Shown piece after piece: positions 1 through 8,465 of a stretch of DNA of 44,036 nt (positions are counted from its first letter, which is position 1; each line of letters starts with the position of its first letter). Under the pieces are notes generated by a model, which did not search any database, was not told where the DNA came from, and worked only from the letters and a program-made list of their open reading frames with translations. This DNA is from JABDJZ01 sp047619685 (GTDB lineage Bacteria; Bacteroidota; Rhodothermia; Rhodothermales; UBA10348), in contig JBLHLC010000032.1 of the NCBI GenBank assembly GCA_047619685.1, forward strand, positions 1-44,036, written 5' to 3'. The translations under genes were made by a program, and so were the position numbers.

Positions 1-387
1 AGCTGCTCCTACAAGAGCCTCGTGGTCGGCGGGGAGGGAAAGGGCATCTTGCGGACCCCTTCGGAGGTGACCGTGTCCGCGCAGCGGGCCATCGGTAACC
101 CGGAAGAAGTGGAAGCGCTACTGGAAATAATTAGGACTTCCCTGCCTCCGTCCCTCCTGGATTTCGATGCTTCGGACGGAATGATCAATGAGCGACATCA
201 GCACCACCTGCGAGAAGCCGAAGGCGCGGTCCGGGCGGCGCAAGCTCTTCTCGCTTCCGGAAGCGGCGGCGAGTTCCTTTCTCTCGAACTGCGGGCCGCG
301 ATGGACGCGTTGGGCTCCATCACCGGCGAGATCACAAACGAAGATATTCTGTCGGAGATCTTCGGCCGATTCTGTATAGGAAAGTGA
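1..387 (+). CDS. mnmE: tRNA modification GTPase MnmE, C-terminal part
   Basis: The reading frame is open from the first base and ends in TGA at 385-387, leaving the last 128 residues of a protein whose start lies outside the window. The final four residues are C-I-G-K, the invariant end of MnmE, whose Cys acts in the chemistry. Just before it is the helical stretch with S-I-T-G-E-I-T-N-E-D-I-L-S-E-I-F-G-R-F, also diagnostic. MnmE is a G-protein that works with MnmG to add the carboxymethylaminomethyl group to the wobble uridine (U34) of certain tRNAs. The neighbour downstream is mnmG, starting inside the stop codon (GTGA overlap), so the two partners are probably translated in a coupled way. 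The GTPase motifs are not in the window. Confidence 0.95.
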   Translation, partial: SCSYKSLVVGGEGKGILRTPSEVTVSAQRAIGNPEEVEALLEIIRTSLPPSLLDFDASDGMINERHQHHLREAEGAVRAAQALLASGSGGEFLSLELRAAMDALGSITGEITNEDILSEIFGRFCIGK

Positions 388-2330
388 GCGACTTCACATA
401 CGACGTAATCGTAGTAGGCGGCGGGCACGCCGGTGCAGAGGCAGCGCATGCCTCGGCGAAAATGGGTGCGTCGACGCTTTTGATTTCGATGAACCTGGAC
501 GTTGTGGGTAAGATGTCCTGCAATCCTGCTATTGGGGGTATTGGAAAGGGTCAAATAGCCCGCGAGATAGACGCATTGGGCGGGCTCATGGGGCTGATGA
601 CCGACCGTGCCGGTATACAGTTCAGGATGCTCAACCGTCGCAAGGGTCCTGCCATGTGGAGTCCCCGGGCACAGTGTGACCGTATGGCCTACGCGTCCGC
701 TGTAAGGGAGGCCCTGGACGAAACGGAAAACCTCTTCATGCGGTCCGACATGGTGACCGACCTCATTGTTGAGGATGGGCTCATTCGGGGGGTCGAAACC
801 CAGCTCGGGACATCGATTCTTGCCAGGGCGGTCATTCTAACGAGCGGGACGTTTCTCAATGGCGTTGTTCATGTCGGTGACAAGCAGTTTGGTGGCGGCA
901 GAATTGGGGAAAGGGCAGCGACCGGCCTTACTGGAGCTCTTCACCGGCTGGGATTTGAGTCAGGAAGACTGAAGACAGGGACGCCTCCTCGGTTGGATGG
1001 CCGGTCCATCCATTACGAGTCCATGGAGGAGCAGAAGGGGGAGGCTCATGCGAGTCCGTTCTCGTACATGACAGATGTCGTTCCGGACAGTGTAATCAGC
1101 TGCCATTTGGTCTATACCAATCCGCGCGTCCATGATCTGCTCAGGGAGGGGTTTGACCAGAGCCCCATGTTTACGGGCCGAATCGAGGGGAAGGGTCCCA
1201 GGTATTGCCCGTCCATCGAGGACAAGATTGACCGCTTTGCGGATCGCGACCGTCATCAATTGTTTGTCGAGCCCGAGGGACTCCACACGAACGAAGTCTA
1301 CCTGAACGGCTTCTCGACCTCCCTCCCTGAGGCGGTTCAGAAGAGGGCATTGCGCGAAATATCGGGACTGGAGGACGTGCATATTCTCCGGCCTGGTTAT
1401 GCGATAGAGTATGACTATTTCCCACCGCATCAGGTGCGGTACACGCTGGAGACCAAGAGAGTAGGGGGCCTGTTCTTTGCCGGTCAGATAAACGGCACGA
1501 CCGGGTACGAAGAGGCCGCGGCCCAAGGGCTCATGGCCGGGATCAATGCGGTGCAGCACCTGCGGGATGCCCCCGGGGTTGTGCTCGCCAGGTCTGAGGC
1601 CTACATAGGCGTTCTAATAGACGACCTGGTGGCGAAGGGGACCGACGAGCCTTACAGAATGTTTACTTCCCGGGCGGAGCATCGCATCTTGCTCCGACAG
1701 GACAACGCGGACCACCGGCTAACGCAGAAAGGTTATGATCTGGGGTTGGCCTCCCACGAGCGATACCAGCGGTTCACGGATCGGAAGGCGGCGATAGCCG
1801 CGATGACTGGCGAGATCGAGTCGCGGGCGGTAAAGCCTCACGAGGTGAATGGCTACCTGGAGTCTGCAGGGACCACCGCGATCGATACGCCCGAGCGTCT
1901 TTCGAAGCTGGTTCTTCGACCCCAGGTCTCGCTGGGAGCGCTGTTGGAGGCGACGGGTTTGAGCGAGCTCGGGGTCTCATCGCCCGCGCCCCCGGCGCCC
2001 GATGGTGCCCATTCAGCAAGCAATACCGCTCGGACAGACGTATTGTCAATGGTCGAAACCAACCTGAAGTATGCTGGATATGTCGATCGAGCCATGCAGT
2101 CAGCAGTAAGTGTGTCCAAAATGGAGGCTATTCGTATTCCTGTTGCTTTTGATTTTCAGTCCATGAACGCGCTTTCTTTGGAATCACGTGAGAAGCTTTC
2201 CCTGATACGGCCGGAGAACCTCGGGCAGGCTTCGCGCATATCCGGCGTGCGCGCGGCCGATATCGCGGTCTTGTCCGTGGCCCTGAAGAAGCGCAATGTT
2301 TCACGTGAAACATCGGGGGGGCACTCATGA
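384..2330 (+). CDS. mnmG: tRNA uridine-5-carboxymethylaminomethyl modification enzyme MnmG (GidA)
   Basis: A 648-residue protein, the usual length of long-form MnmG. It starts at a GTG that overlaps the mnmE stop by 4 nt. The N-terminus has the FAD dinucleotide motif V-V-G-G-G-H-A-G-A-E-A-A (about residues 10-22), followed by the family-typical M-S-C-N-P-A-I-G-G-I-G-K-G and, later, A-G-Q-I-N-G-T-T-G-Y-E-E-A-A-A-Q-G. MnmG uses FAD and methylenetetrahydrofolate with MnmE to modify U34 of tRNA. Near residues 531-552 is a Pro/Ala/Ser-rich stretch that looks like a flexible insertion before the C-terminal helical domain. The last codons contain a perfect parS palindrome, read as N-V-S-R-E-T. The stop overlaps the rsmG start (ATGA), so mnmE-mnmG-rsmG is one transcription unit. 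Confidence 0.97.
   Translation: MSDFTYDVIVVGGGHAGAEAAHASAKMGASTLLISMNLDVVGKMSCNPAIGGIGKGQIAREIDALGGLMGLMTDRAGIQFRMLNRRKGPAMWSPRAQCDRMAYASAVREALDETENLFMRSDMVTDLIVEDGLIRGVETQLGTSILARAVILTSGTFLNGVVHVGDKQFGGGRIGERAATGLTGALHRLGFESGRLKTGTPPRLDGRSIHYESMEEQKGEAHASPFSYMTDVVPDSVISCHLVYTNPRVHDLLREGFDQSPMFTGRIEGKGPRYCPSIEDKIDRFADRDRHQLFVEPEGLHTNEVYLNGFSTSLPEAVQKRALREISGLEDVHILRPGYAIEYDYFPPHQVRYTLETKRVGGLFFAGQINGTTGYEEAAAQGLMAGINAVQHLRDAPGVVLARSEAYIGVLIDDLVAKGTDEPYRMFTSRAEHRILLRQDNADHRLTQKGYDLGLASHERYQRFTDRKAAIAAMTGEIESRAVKPHEVNGYLESAGTTAIDTPERLSKLVLRPQVSLGALLEATGLSELGVSSPAPPAPDGAHSASNTARTDVLSMVETNLKYAGYVDRAMQSAVSVSKMEAIRIPVAFDFQSMNALSLESREKLSLIRPENLGQASRISGVRAADIAVLSVALKKRNVSRETSGGHS
2297..2312. promoter_or_regulatory. 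parS: parS centromere-like site (ParB loading site)
   Basis: The 16 bases TGTTTCACGTGAAACA form a perfect palindrome and equal the bacterial parS consensus. ParB (Spo0J) binds such sites, loads as a CTP-dependent clamp and organises origin segregation. The site sits inside the 3' end of mnmG, a place where origin-proximal parS sites are often found, close to gidA/gidB. Function is inferred from the exact match only; parA and parB are not in the window. Confidence 0.85.
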
Positions 2331-2995
2331 ATGACCCGTCCGATTGGGTGCCCGAAGAGCGAAGGCCGCTACTGGTCGCCTACGCCGAGGAAATAATGGT
2401 GTGGAACACCAAGGTGAACCTGATATCCAGGACATCGCTCGACGAACTGGATAACAGACACATAAAGCACTGCCTGGCCTTGGCGTGGCGCCGGTTTCCG
2501 GAGCACGCGCGTGTGGTGGACTGGGGAACCGGCGGAGGACTTCCGGCCGTCCCGCTGGCCATCGCTTTTCCGACGGTATCATTCGTTGCGGTAGACAGTA
2601 TCGCGAAGAAGACGGCCGCGTTGCGCTGCATCGTGAGGGACCTGGGTCTCGACAATGTGGAGGTGTGGCAGGGAAGGGCAGAGGCGTGGGAGGGGACGAG
2701 TTCGTATTTCGTCTCCAGAGCAACGGCCCCATTACGCCATCTCTGGAAATGGTCCAAACGCGCAATGATCGCCCCCGTCGAGGGCTCCTCTCCGCCATCC
2801 GGCCTGCAGGAGCAGAACGACTCAGACGGAAGAGCCATCTGGGAGCCGGGTTTGATCTGTCTTAAGGGCGGGGACTTGGCCAAAGAAATCCGACAGCTCA
2901 AAGGAAAGGCACACGTATCACAGTGGCGTCTGGAGGAGATAGCGCCCATTCTGCGCCTGGAGGAAAAGCATGTTCTCCATGTTGCCCCGTCCTAG
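2327..2995 (+). CDS. rsmG: 16S rRNA (guanine-527-N7)-methyltransferase RsmG (GidB)
   Basis: A 222-residue protein of normal length for RsmG. The SAM-binding motif I reads V-V-D-W-G-T-G-G-G-L-P-A-V-P-L-A-I (residues 63-79), followed by the acidic end of strand 2 (V-A-V-D-S) and the conserved K-K-T-A-A-L-R. The family motif S-R-A-T-A-P-L follows further on. RsmG methylates N7 of G527 in the 530 loop of 16S rRNA; loss causes low-level streptomycin resistance in several species. The ATG overlaps the mnmG stop as ATGA, so translation is probably coupled. In many bacteria parAB comes next; here a WYL regulator follows after about 100 bp instead. Confidence 0.95.
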   Translation: MNDPSDWVPEERRPLLVAYAEEIMVWNTKVNLISRTSLDELDNRHIKHCLALAWRRFPEHARVVDWGTGGGLPAVPLAIAFPTVSFVAVDSIAKKTAALRCIVRDLGLDNVEVWQGRAEAWEGTSSYFVSRATAPLRHLWKWSKRAMIAPVEGSSPPSGLQEQNDSDGRAIWEPGLICLKGGDLAKEIRQLKGKAHVSQWRLEEIAPILRLEEKHVLHVAPS

Positions 2996-3094
2996 ATTTC
3001 CACGAATGAGGCACCTGACACCGGCACCCACGGCCGGAAAGGGCGGCCCGGGCTAACGAACGCGACACGACAAATGGGCAACGAGGAACGAAGG

Positions 3095-4054
3095 ATGAAC
3101 AGGACGGAGCGCCTCTTTGCGCTTGTCCTACTCCTGCAGAACCGCCCCAACATGAGTTCCAGGGACCTCTCGGAGCACTTCGGGGTGAGCCGCAGAACTG
3201 TCTTCCGGGACCTCCGCGCTCTGACCGAATCGGGGGTCCCTCTCACGTACGCCGAGGACGGAGGCTACGAGATACTCGAGGGCTATCAACTGCCGCCGTT
3301 GATGCTCACGGCGCGTGAGGCCGCGACCCTGCTCATGGGGACCGAGTTCATGAAGCTTCAATCGGACGCCTCCCTGAGGACTGATTCCGATCAGGTAAGC
3401 CTGAAGATTCGTTCGGTGCTGCCGAAGGAAATCAAGGAGTACATAGATCGTCTGCGCGAAAAGACGGTCCTGGACCCCTACTGGATACACGCAGCGCAGA
3501 AGGAAGCCAAGGCGGACGAAGGCAGTTGGTACCGCCTTAGCGAGGCCGTCGCGCGAGAGCGCAAGGTCATAATGGCCTACTACGTAGAGTCACGGGGAGA
3601 AAGCACAAGGCGAACCGTAGACCCTCTAGGTTTGGTCTACTACATAGACCATTGGAATCTGATCGCATTTGACTACTTGCGCGGGGAAGTACGCAATTTT
3701 CGACTCGACAGGATCGAATCGATGCACGTGCTATCGGAGGGTTTTGTCCGACCCGAGGGGTTCGATCTGGTGAGGCACCTTGAGGCTAGAGGCGTCCGAC
3801 AAGCCACAAAGGAGATAGTCCTCCGCTTCCGGGAGGAGGTCTATCGCCGCGCGAAACAGGGCATTCCGGCCCGGCTGGACGGAGAGGAAGTGGGCGACGG
3901 GTTCACAGTGGTACGCTTCCGGTTCGACAACCTCGACTACGTGGCATCCTGGCTGCTCCGCTTCGGAGTAGACGTAAACGTCCTGGAGCCAGTAGAATTA
4001 AGGACTGCGCTGCGCGGCCTCGCAGAAGGCGTGGCCAGAGCAAACGCGGTCTAG
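3095..4054 (+). CDS. WYL-domain transcriptional regulator (DeoR/YafY-like HTH)
   Basis: The protein has an N-terminal winged HTH (L-S-E-H-F-G-V-S-R-R-T-V-F-R-D-L-R-A-L is the recognition part, in the first 60 residues), a linker, a WYL ligand-sensing domain around residues 155-220 and a C-terminal WCX extension. The signature tripeptide reads W-N-L instead of W-Y-L. I chose the ATG at 3095 (319 aa) because GAGG lies 8 nt upstream; the ATG at 3074 would add seven residues but has no visible ribosome site. Known WYL regulators such as PafBC and DriD respond to DNA damage, others to metabolites. The gene is convergent with mfd and their stop codons share the palindrome CTAG (4051-4054). The ligand and targets cannot be told from sequence. 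Confidence 0.85.
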   Translation: MNRTERLFALVLLLQNRPNMSSRDLSEHFGVSRRTVFRDLRALTESGVPLTYAEDGGYEILEGYQLPPLMLTAREAATLLMGTEFMKLQSDASLRTDSDQVSLKIRSVLPKEIKEYIDRLREKTVLDPYWIHAAQKEAKADEGSWYRLSEAVARERKVIMAYYVESRGESTRRTVDPLGLVYYIDHWNLIAFDYLRGEVRNFRLDRIESMHVLSEGFVRPEGFDLVRHLEARGVRQATKEIVLRFREEVYRRAKQGIPARLDGEEVGDGFTVVRFRFDNLDYVASWLLRFGVDVNVLEPVELRTALRGLAEGVARANAV

Positions 4055-7000
4055 GCTGGGACGCCTATCACCGTATCGCCGAGACTCCGGAGTACGTTCA
4101 AGGCCACATCCATATCGGAGATATCCTGGACGATGGCTCTCATCTTACCCGAGGAAGTGTCCTTAAGCGCCACACGCTGGTCCAGTCCATCCAAAGCAAT
4201 TAGCAGTTTCTGGAAAATGCGTTCGTAGAAATAGGGATCGTCCTTGTCTCCGGGGACGCCAAGAAATAGGCGATGGTTCTTGAAGACGACCCTGGGGAGT
4301 CTCAAGCGTTCTCCCAGCAGCTTCAGGAGCGCGGAACAGAAGAGGCCTTCGATAGCCTCGTCAACCGGACCAAACCTGTCCTGAAGCTCACTCTTCAGGG
4401 CCATCAAGTCGTCTTCATTGGCAGCTTCTGCCATGCGACGATAGATGTTCAGACGCTCCACCCTGTTGGGGAGATACAGCTCAGGAATGAAGGCGTCCAT
4501 CTCCACCTCGACGGTAGTTTCGCCCACCTTCGGGGCATCCTGGGCGTCGAACAGCTCGCCGAATTCCTCTCTGCGGAGTTCGCTCACGGCCTCGTCAAGG
4601 ATGCGGTGATAGGTCTCAAACCCCACATCCTCGATCACCCCACTCTGCTCCGCGCCCAGAAGATTACCGGCTCCTCGGATGTCCAGATCGCGCATCGCTA
4701 TCTGAAACCCGGATCCTAGTTCAGAGAACTCCTCCAAGGCCTGAAGCCTCTGTTTGGCCTCCCGGGTGAGGCCATGAATAGACGGCACCATCAAGTAACA
4801 AAACGCCTTCCGGTCCGACCGTCCCACGCGACCACGAAGCTGGTGAAGCTCGGAAAGGCCAAAATGGCCGGCCCGATCGATAATGATGGTATTGGCGTTG
4901 GCGATGTCCAGACCATTCTCAATGATGGTGGTGGACACCAGGACGTCGGCTTTCTTTTCGATGAACTGCTTCATCACGCCTTCCAACTCAGGACCACCCA
5001 TCTGACCGTGGCCCACCACAATCCGAATGTCAGGGATCAGAGAGCGCAACATATCAGAGGCCTCAAAGATGGACTGAACCCTGTTATGAATGAAGAAGAC
5101 CTGGCCGCCCCGGTTGATCTCGTACAGTACAGCATCCCGGATCAGGTCCTTACTGAACGTGTGAATCTCGGTGACGATAGGCTGCCGGTTAGGCGGGGCC
5201 GTTGCAATAATGGAAAGGTCTCTGGCTCCCATCAGCGAAAACTGCAGGGTGCGCGGAATAGGGGTAGCCGTCAGAGTGAGCGTGTCAATGCTGACGCGCA
5301 TCTCCCGAAGCTTCTCCTTTGCGCCCACGCCGAAACGCTGTTCTTCGTCCACGATCAGCAGACCGAGATCCTTGAACTTGACGTCCTTGGAGATGAGCCG
5401 ATGCGTGCCGACGACAATGTCCGCGGTGCCGGCCGCAATCCTGGCAAGAACCTCCTTCTGCTGGGCAGGGGATCGAAAGCGGGAGAGCTGATCCACCTGT
5501 ACGGGGAACTGTTTAAGCCGCTTCCGGAAGGTGCGTTCATGCTGCGCAGCAAGGATGGTGGTGGGCACCAAAACCGCCACCTGTTTACCGTCCTGAACCG
5601 CCTTGAAAGCCGCGCGCACGGCTACTTCCGTCTTCCCGAACCCGACATCACCGCAGACCAACCTGTCCATAGGCTGAGGATCCTCCATGTCGGCCTTGAC
5701 GGCCTCGGCGGCCGCGCCCTGATCGGGGGTATCGTCGAACTCGAAAGAGGCCTCCAACTCGCGCTGCCAGACGGTGTCCGGAGGGTAGGCGTGACCCAAC
5801 GCCTGTTTCCGCTTGGCATAAAGCCGGATAAGGTCACGAGCAATGTCCTTGACCCTGCTTTTGGTGCGGGCCTTCTTCTTCTCCCATTGTCCGGAGCCGA
5901 GCTTGGTCAGCTGCGGCTGGTGACCCTCCTTGCTCTTGTACTTGTGGAGTTTATGAAGCGCGTTAACATTGACGAATAGAACATCCCCATTGTGGTAGAG
6001 AAGGCGCACGGCCTCCTGCTTCCGGCCGCGGACCTCGATGTGGTCCATCCCCTGGAATCGTCCGATGCCATAGTCGATGTGGACGACAAAATCCCCCGGA
6101 CTAAGCTGATTGAGCTCCCGAATACTGATTCCACCGAAACGTCCCTTGGCCTTCCTGTTTGTGGGACGGTGGTACCGATTGAAAATCTCGTGATCGGTAT
6201 AAACGGCCAGGTTCAGCCGGGATATCACAAACCCCTGGTGCAGGGACTCAACCGTGAGATGGACGTCGAAATTCTCCAGGTAGTCCTCCAACAACTCCCT
6301 CAGGCGAGTCTCCTGGCCGCGCGAATCGCACAAAATCGTAGTCTTCAGGCCGAGCCTCGAATTCTCGATCAGCCGCTTACGCAACTCGACAAGCGACCCA
6401 TTGAACGCCGGTTGGGGAACGCCACCAAGGTCCAGCGTAGCCTCGCCTCTTTCGTTCAGAAACGAGCCGGTCAGAAGACGCCGATACGGCAAAATGGTGG
6501 ACTCGAAGGAGGAACGGTCCAGATACCAGAAGTCGGGCGGAGGGACCGTCTCCTCCCCCTGATAACCCTCGAAGGAGCTGGTCCAGCCGGTGTACAGGGA
6601 ATCGACAGCCTCGGCAGAGGCCGCCGGATCGATGAGTACCAGAATAAGATCGTCCGGCAGGTATTCGGACACAGGGCCCCGCACACCCGTGGAAGAGGCG
6701 TCCAGGTTGGGGACCAATCGAGCAGTGGTTAACCGGCTCACGGATCGCTGCGTGTGGATGTCGAACTCGCGAATCGAGTCGATCTCGTCACCGAAGTATT
6801 CCAGTCGGATAGGGTAATCACCCACAAAAGGGAAGACATCCAGAATGCCACCGCGCAACGCCAACTCGCCAGGGCGCTCTACGAACTCGACATGATCGAA
6901 GCCAGTGCCCACAAGCCTCGCGACGAGTTCGTGGGGCGGCGCGGTGTCTCCGGTGCCAAGCAGGATTGTTGAATCTGCGAGGTCCTGGGAGACGGGCACC

Positions 7001-7428
7001 TTCTCCACAAACGCCTCGATACCCGCAACGACCACGCCTTGCCATCCTTGCCGCAGGCGTTCAAGCACGTCCGCCCGTTGAATGGCCGGCGTCGGGTCTG
7101 CCACGTGTTCAGGATCGAACGGCCGATGGTCTGAGGGCGGGAGAAGAAGCACCTTCTCATCGCCCTTAAGAACCTGTTGAAGATCACTCTGGAGGTAAGC
7201 CGCAAGATCGTGTTCAGGAAGCAGGCACAGAAGACTGTGCCCACTCTCTACTAAATCTCCGACCAGAAAGGCAATCGAGGACCCGGCCGCGCTGGAAACT
7301 TCGATGGTGGTTTCCTGCGCGCGATGAGGGGAAGAGTCGCCCGACGCCGGGCGGGCCCGCGACCACTCCCGAAGTCGCTGTGCGACGTCAGATTCGCGGA
7401 TAGCATCGTATGCGGTAAGAAGAGACAC
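4051..7428 (-). CDS. mfd: Transcription-repair coupling factor Mfd
   Basis: A 1125-residue protein, normal for Mfd. Domains in order: a UvrB-like N-terminal module, the RNA-polymerase-interacting domain around G-D-F-V-V-H-I-D-Y-G-I-G-R-F, then a RecG-like superfamily-2 translocase with Walker A G-D-V-G-F-G-K-T (Lys about 599), the D-E-E-Q box followed by R-F-G, and T-A-T-P-I-P-R-T-L. A TRCF C-terminal domain ends the protein. Mfd removes RNA polymerase stalled at lesions and recruits UvrA, encoded 10 kb away on the same strand. The start is GTG at 7426-7428, with no clear Shine-Dalgarno. It lies 11 nt after the murQ stop, so both genes are probably co-transcribed. The 3' end shares four bases with the convergent WYL gene. 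Confidence 0.97.
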   Translation of the reverse strand: MSLLTAYDAIRESDVAQRLREWSRARPASGDSSPHRAQETTIEVSSAAGSSIAFLVGDLVESGHSLLCLLPEHDLAAYLQSDLQQVLKGDEKVLLLPPSDHRPFDPEHVADPTPAIQRADVLERLRQGWQGVVVAGIEAFVEKVPVSQDLADSTILLGTGDTAPPHELVARLVGTGFDHVEFVERPGELALRGGILDVFPFVGDYPIRLEYFGDEIDSIREFDIHTQRSVSRLTTARLVPNLDASSTGVRGPVSEYLPDDLILVLIDPAASAEAVDSLYTGWTSSFEGYQGEETVPPPDFWYLDRSSFESTILPYRRLLTGSFLNERGEATLDLGGVPQPAFNGSLVELRKRLIENSRLGLKTTILCDSRGQETRLRELLEDYLENFDVHLTVESLHQGFVISRLNLAVYTDHEIFNRYHRPTNRKAKGRFGGISIRELNQLSPGDFVVHIDYGIGRFQGMDHIEVRGRKQEAVRLLYHNGDVLFVNVNALHKLHKYKSKEGHQPQLTKLGSGQWEKKKARTKSRVKDIARDLIRLYAKRKQALGHAYPPDTVWQRELEASFEFDDTPDQGAAAEAVKADMEDPQPMDRLVCGDVGFGKTEVAVRAAFKAVQDGKQVAVLVPTTILAAQHERTFRKRLKQFPVQVDQLSRFRSPAQQKEVLARIAAGTADIVVGTHRLISKDVKFKDLGLLIVDEEQRFGVGAKEKLREMRVSIDTLTLTATPIPRTLQFSLMGARDLSIIATAPPNRQPIVTEIHTFSKDLIRDAVLYEINRGGQVFFIHNRVQSIFEASDMLRSLIPDIRIVVGHGQMGGPELEGVMKQFIEKKADVLVSTTIIENGLDIANANTIIIDRAGHFGLSELHQLRGRVGRSDRKAFCYLMVPSIHGLTREAKQRLQALEEFSELGSGFQIAMRDLDIRGAGNLLGAEQSGVIEDVGFETYHRILDEAVSELRREEFGELFDAQDAPKVGETTVEVEMDAFIPELYLPNRVERLNIYRRMAEAANEDDLMALKSELQDRFGPVDEAIEGLFCSALLKLLGERLRLPRVVFKNHRLFLGVPGDKDDPYFYERIFQKLLIALDGLDQRVALKDTSSGKMRAIVQDISDMDVALNVLRSLGDTVIGVPA

Positions 7429-7439
7429 GAGTCAGCAGT

Positions 7440-8378
7440 CTAGAAGTCCGGCGTATGGGGCTGCCCGGCAATGGCGGGCCGAACAAATCCGCTTGCGGCC
7501 AGGAGTCTGGACTCGGCTTCGTCCTTGGTCACCTTCCCCAGAATCATGACGAGGGCGGTTTTGACGTGACCTCCAGTTTCCTCGAGTACAGACGCAGCTT
7601 CCTCGTACGGCAAACCGGTGACCTGCATCACAGTGCGCTTGGACCGCTCGACCAGCTTAAGGCTGGTCATTTGCAGATCAACCATCATGTTCTCGTAGAC
7701 CTTGCCGAGCCGAATCATCGAAGCGGTCGTGAGCATATTGAGAACGAGCTTTTGCGCCGTCCCGCTTTTCATCCGGGTAGACCCCATGATGACTTCGGGG
7801 CCAACAACCGGGCAAATGGCCACATCCACCGGAATGTTGAACGCCGCACGCGGGGTACACGTGACGAATATGGTCGCAGCACCCTTGGCCCGTGCATACT
7901 CAACGGCCCCAACGACATACGGGGTTCTCCTGCTGGCCGCGATGCCGCAGACCACGTCGTTTGCCGTCAAGCCAACGGCCTCCAGATCACGAGCGCCGTT
8001 CTCCTTTCGATCCTCTGCCCCTTCCTGGGACGTAAAGACGGCCTTCGGTCCCCCGGCAATGAGCCCCTGGACCATCTGGGGGTCGGTTCCGAAGGTAGGC
8101 GGGCACTCCGAGGCATCCAGCACACCAAGCCGACCGGAGGTGCCGGCCCCGACGTAAAGAAGCCTGCCCGATTTGCGAAAGGCGGCAACAACGAGTTCTA
8201 CGGCCTGGGCGATGTACGGGATCTCTCCGCCCACTGCCTCTGCAACCAGGCGATCCTGCCCATTCATTACCCGAAGAATGTCTTCGATGGGAAGTGCGTC
8301 GATCTGTTCGGACGCCGGATTCCGTTGCTCTGTGGCAAGATCCTTAAGCTCCGCAAACAGGCGGACATTCTCGGTCAT
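7440..8378 (-). CDS. murQ: N-acetylmuramic acid 6-phosphate etherase MurQ
   Basis: A 312-residue SIS-domain protein of standard MurQ length. It cleaves the lactyl ether of MurNAc 6-phosphate to GlcNAc 6-phosphate and lactate during recycling of the cell wall. The sugar-phosphate site G-A-G-T-S-G-R-L-G (residues 77-85) is followed by A-S-E-C-P-P-T-F, where Glu91 matches the catalytic Glu83 of E. coli, and by E-G-A-E-D (119-123), the region of the second catalytic acid. The C-terminal part has the G-S-T-R-M-K-S-G-T-A-Q-K motif. It is first in a minus-strand unit with mfd 11 nt downstream and diverges from recF across an 87-bp spacer. No other recycling genes (anmK, ampG, nagZ) are visible nearby. 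Confidence 0.96.
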   Translation of the reverse strand: MTENVRLFAELKDLATEQRNPASEQIDALPIEDILRVMNGQDRLVAEAVGGEIPYIAQAVELVVAAFRKSGRLLYVGAGTSGRLGVLDASECPPTFGTDPQMVQGLIAGGPKAVFTSQEGAEDRKENGARDLEAVGLTANDVVCGIAASRRTPYVVGAVEYARAKGAATIFVTCTPRAAFNIPVDVAICPVVGPEVIMGSTRMKSGTAQKLVLNMLTTASMIRLGKVYENMMVDLQMTSLKLVERSKRTVMQVTGLPYEEAASVLEETGGHVKTALVMILGKVTKDEAESRLLAASGFVRPAIAGQPHTPDF

Positions 8379-8465
8379 AGGGCTTGGATTGACTTACAGT
8401 AAAGGGCTGAGCCCATCCCGAACGATTCCGACGGCTTCGCGTTCTCTGGGACGCTCCGGCCGTCT
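8379..8465. promoter_or_regulatory. Divergent promoter region murQ / recF with two small palindromes
   Basis: The 87 bp between the two start codons must hold both promoters. I see no convincing -35/-10 or TTTG/TAnnTTTG pair. Two adjacent odd palindromes are visible: TTACAGTAA (8394-8402) and GGGCTGAGCCC (8404-8414), both close to the murQ start, so a repressor site for the murQ-mfd unit is possible but unproven. Confidence 0.35.

Noticed and set aside
2184..2191. TCACGTGA core in mnmG as a second parS site
   Set aside because: Only the central 8 bases agree; the outer bases do not match the parS consensus.
2996..3094. Terminator hairpin after rsmG
   Set aside because: CCGGC and GCCGG can pair, but the stem is short, GC-rich sequence gives such pairs by chance and there is no T-run.
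4774..5979. A 401-codon open frame on the plus strand inside mfd
   Set aside because: It is antisense to the well-supported Mfd translocase domain and shows no family motif; long antisense frames are common at this GC content.
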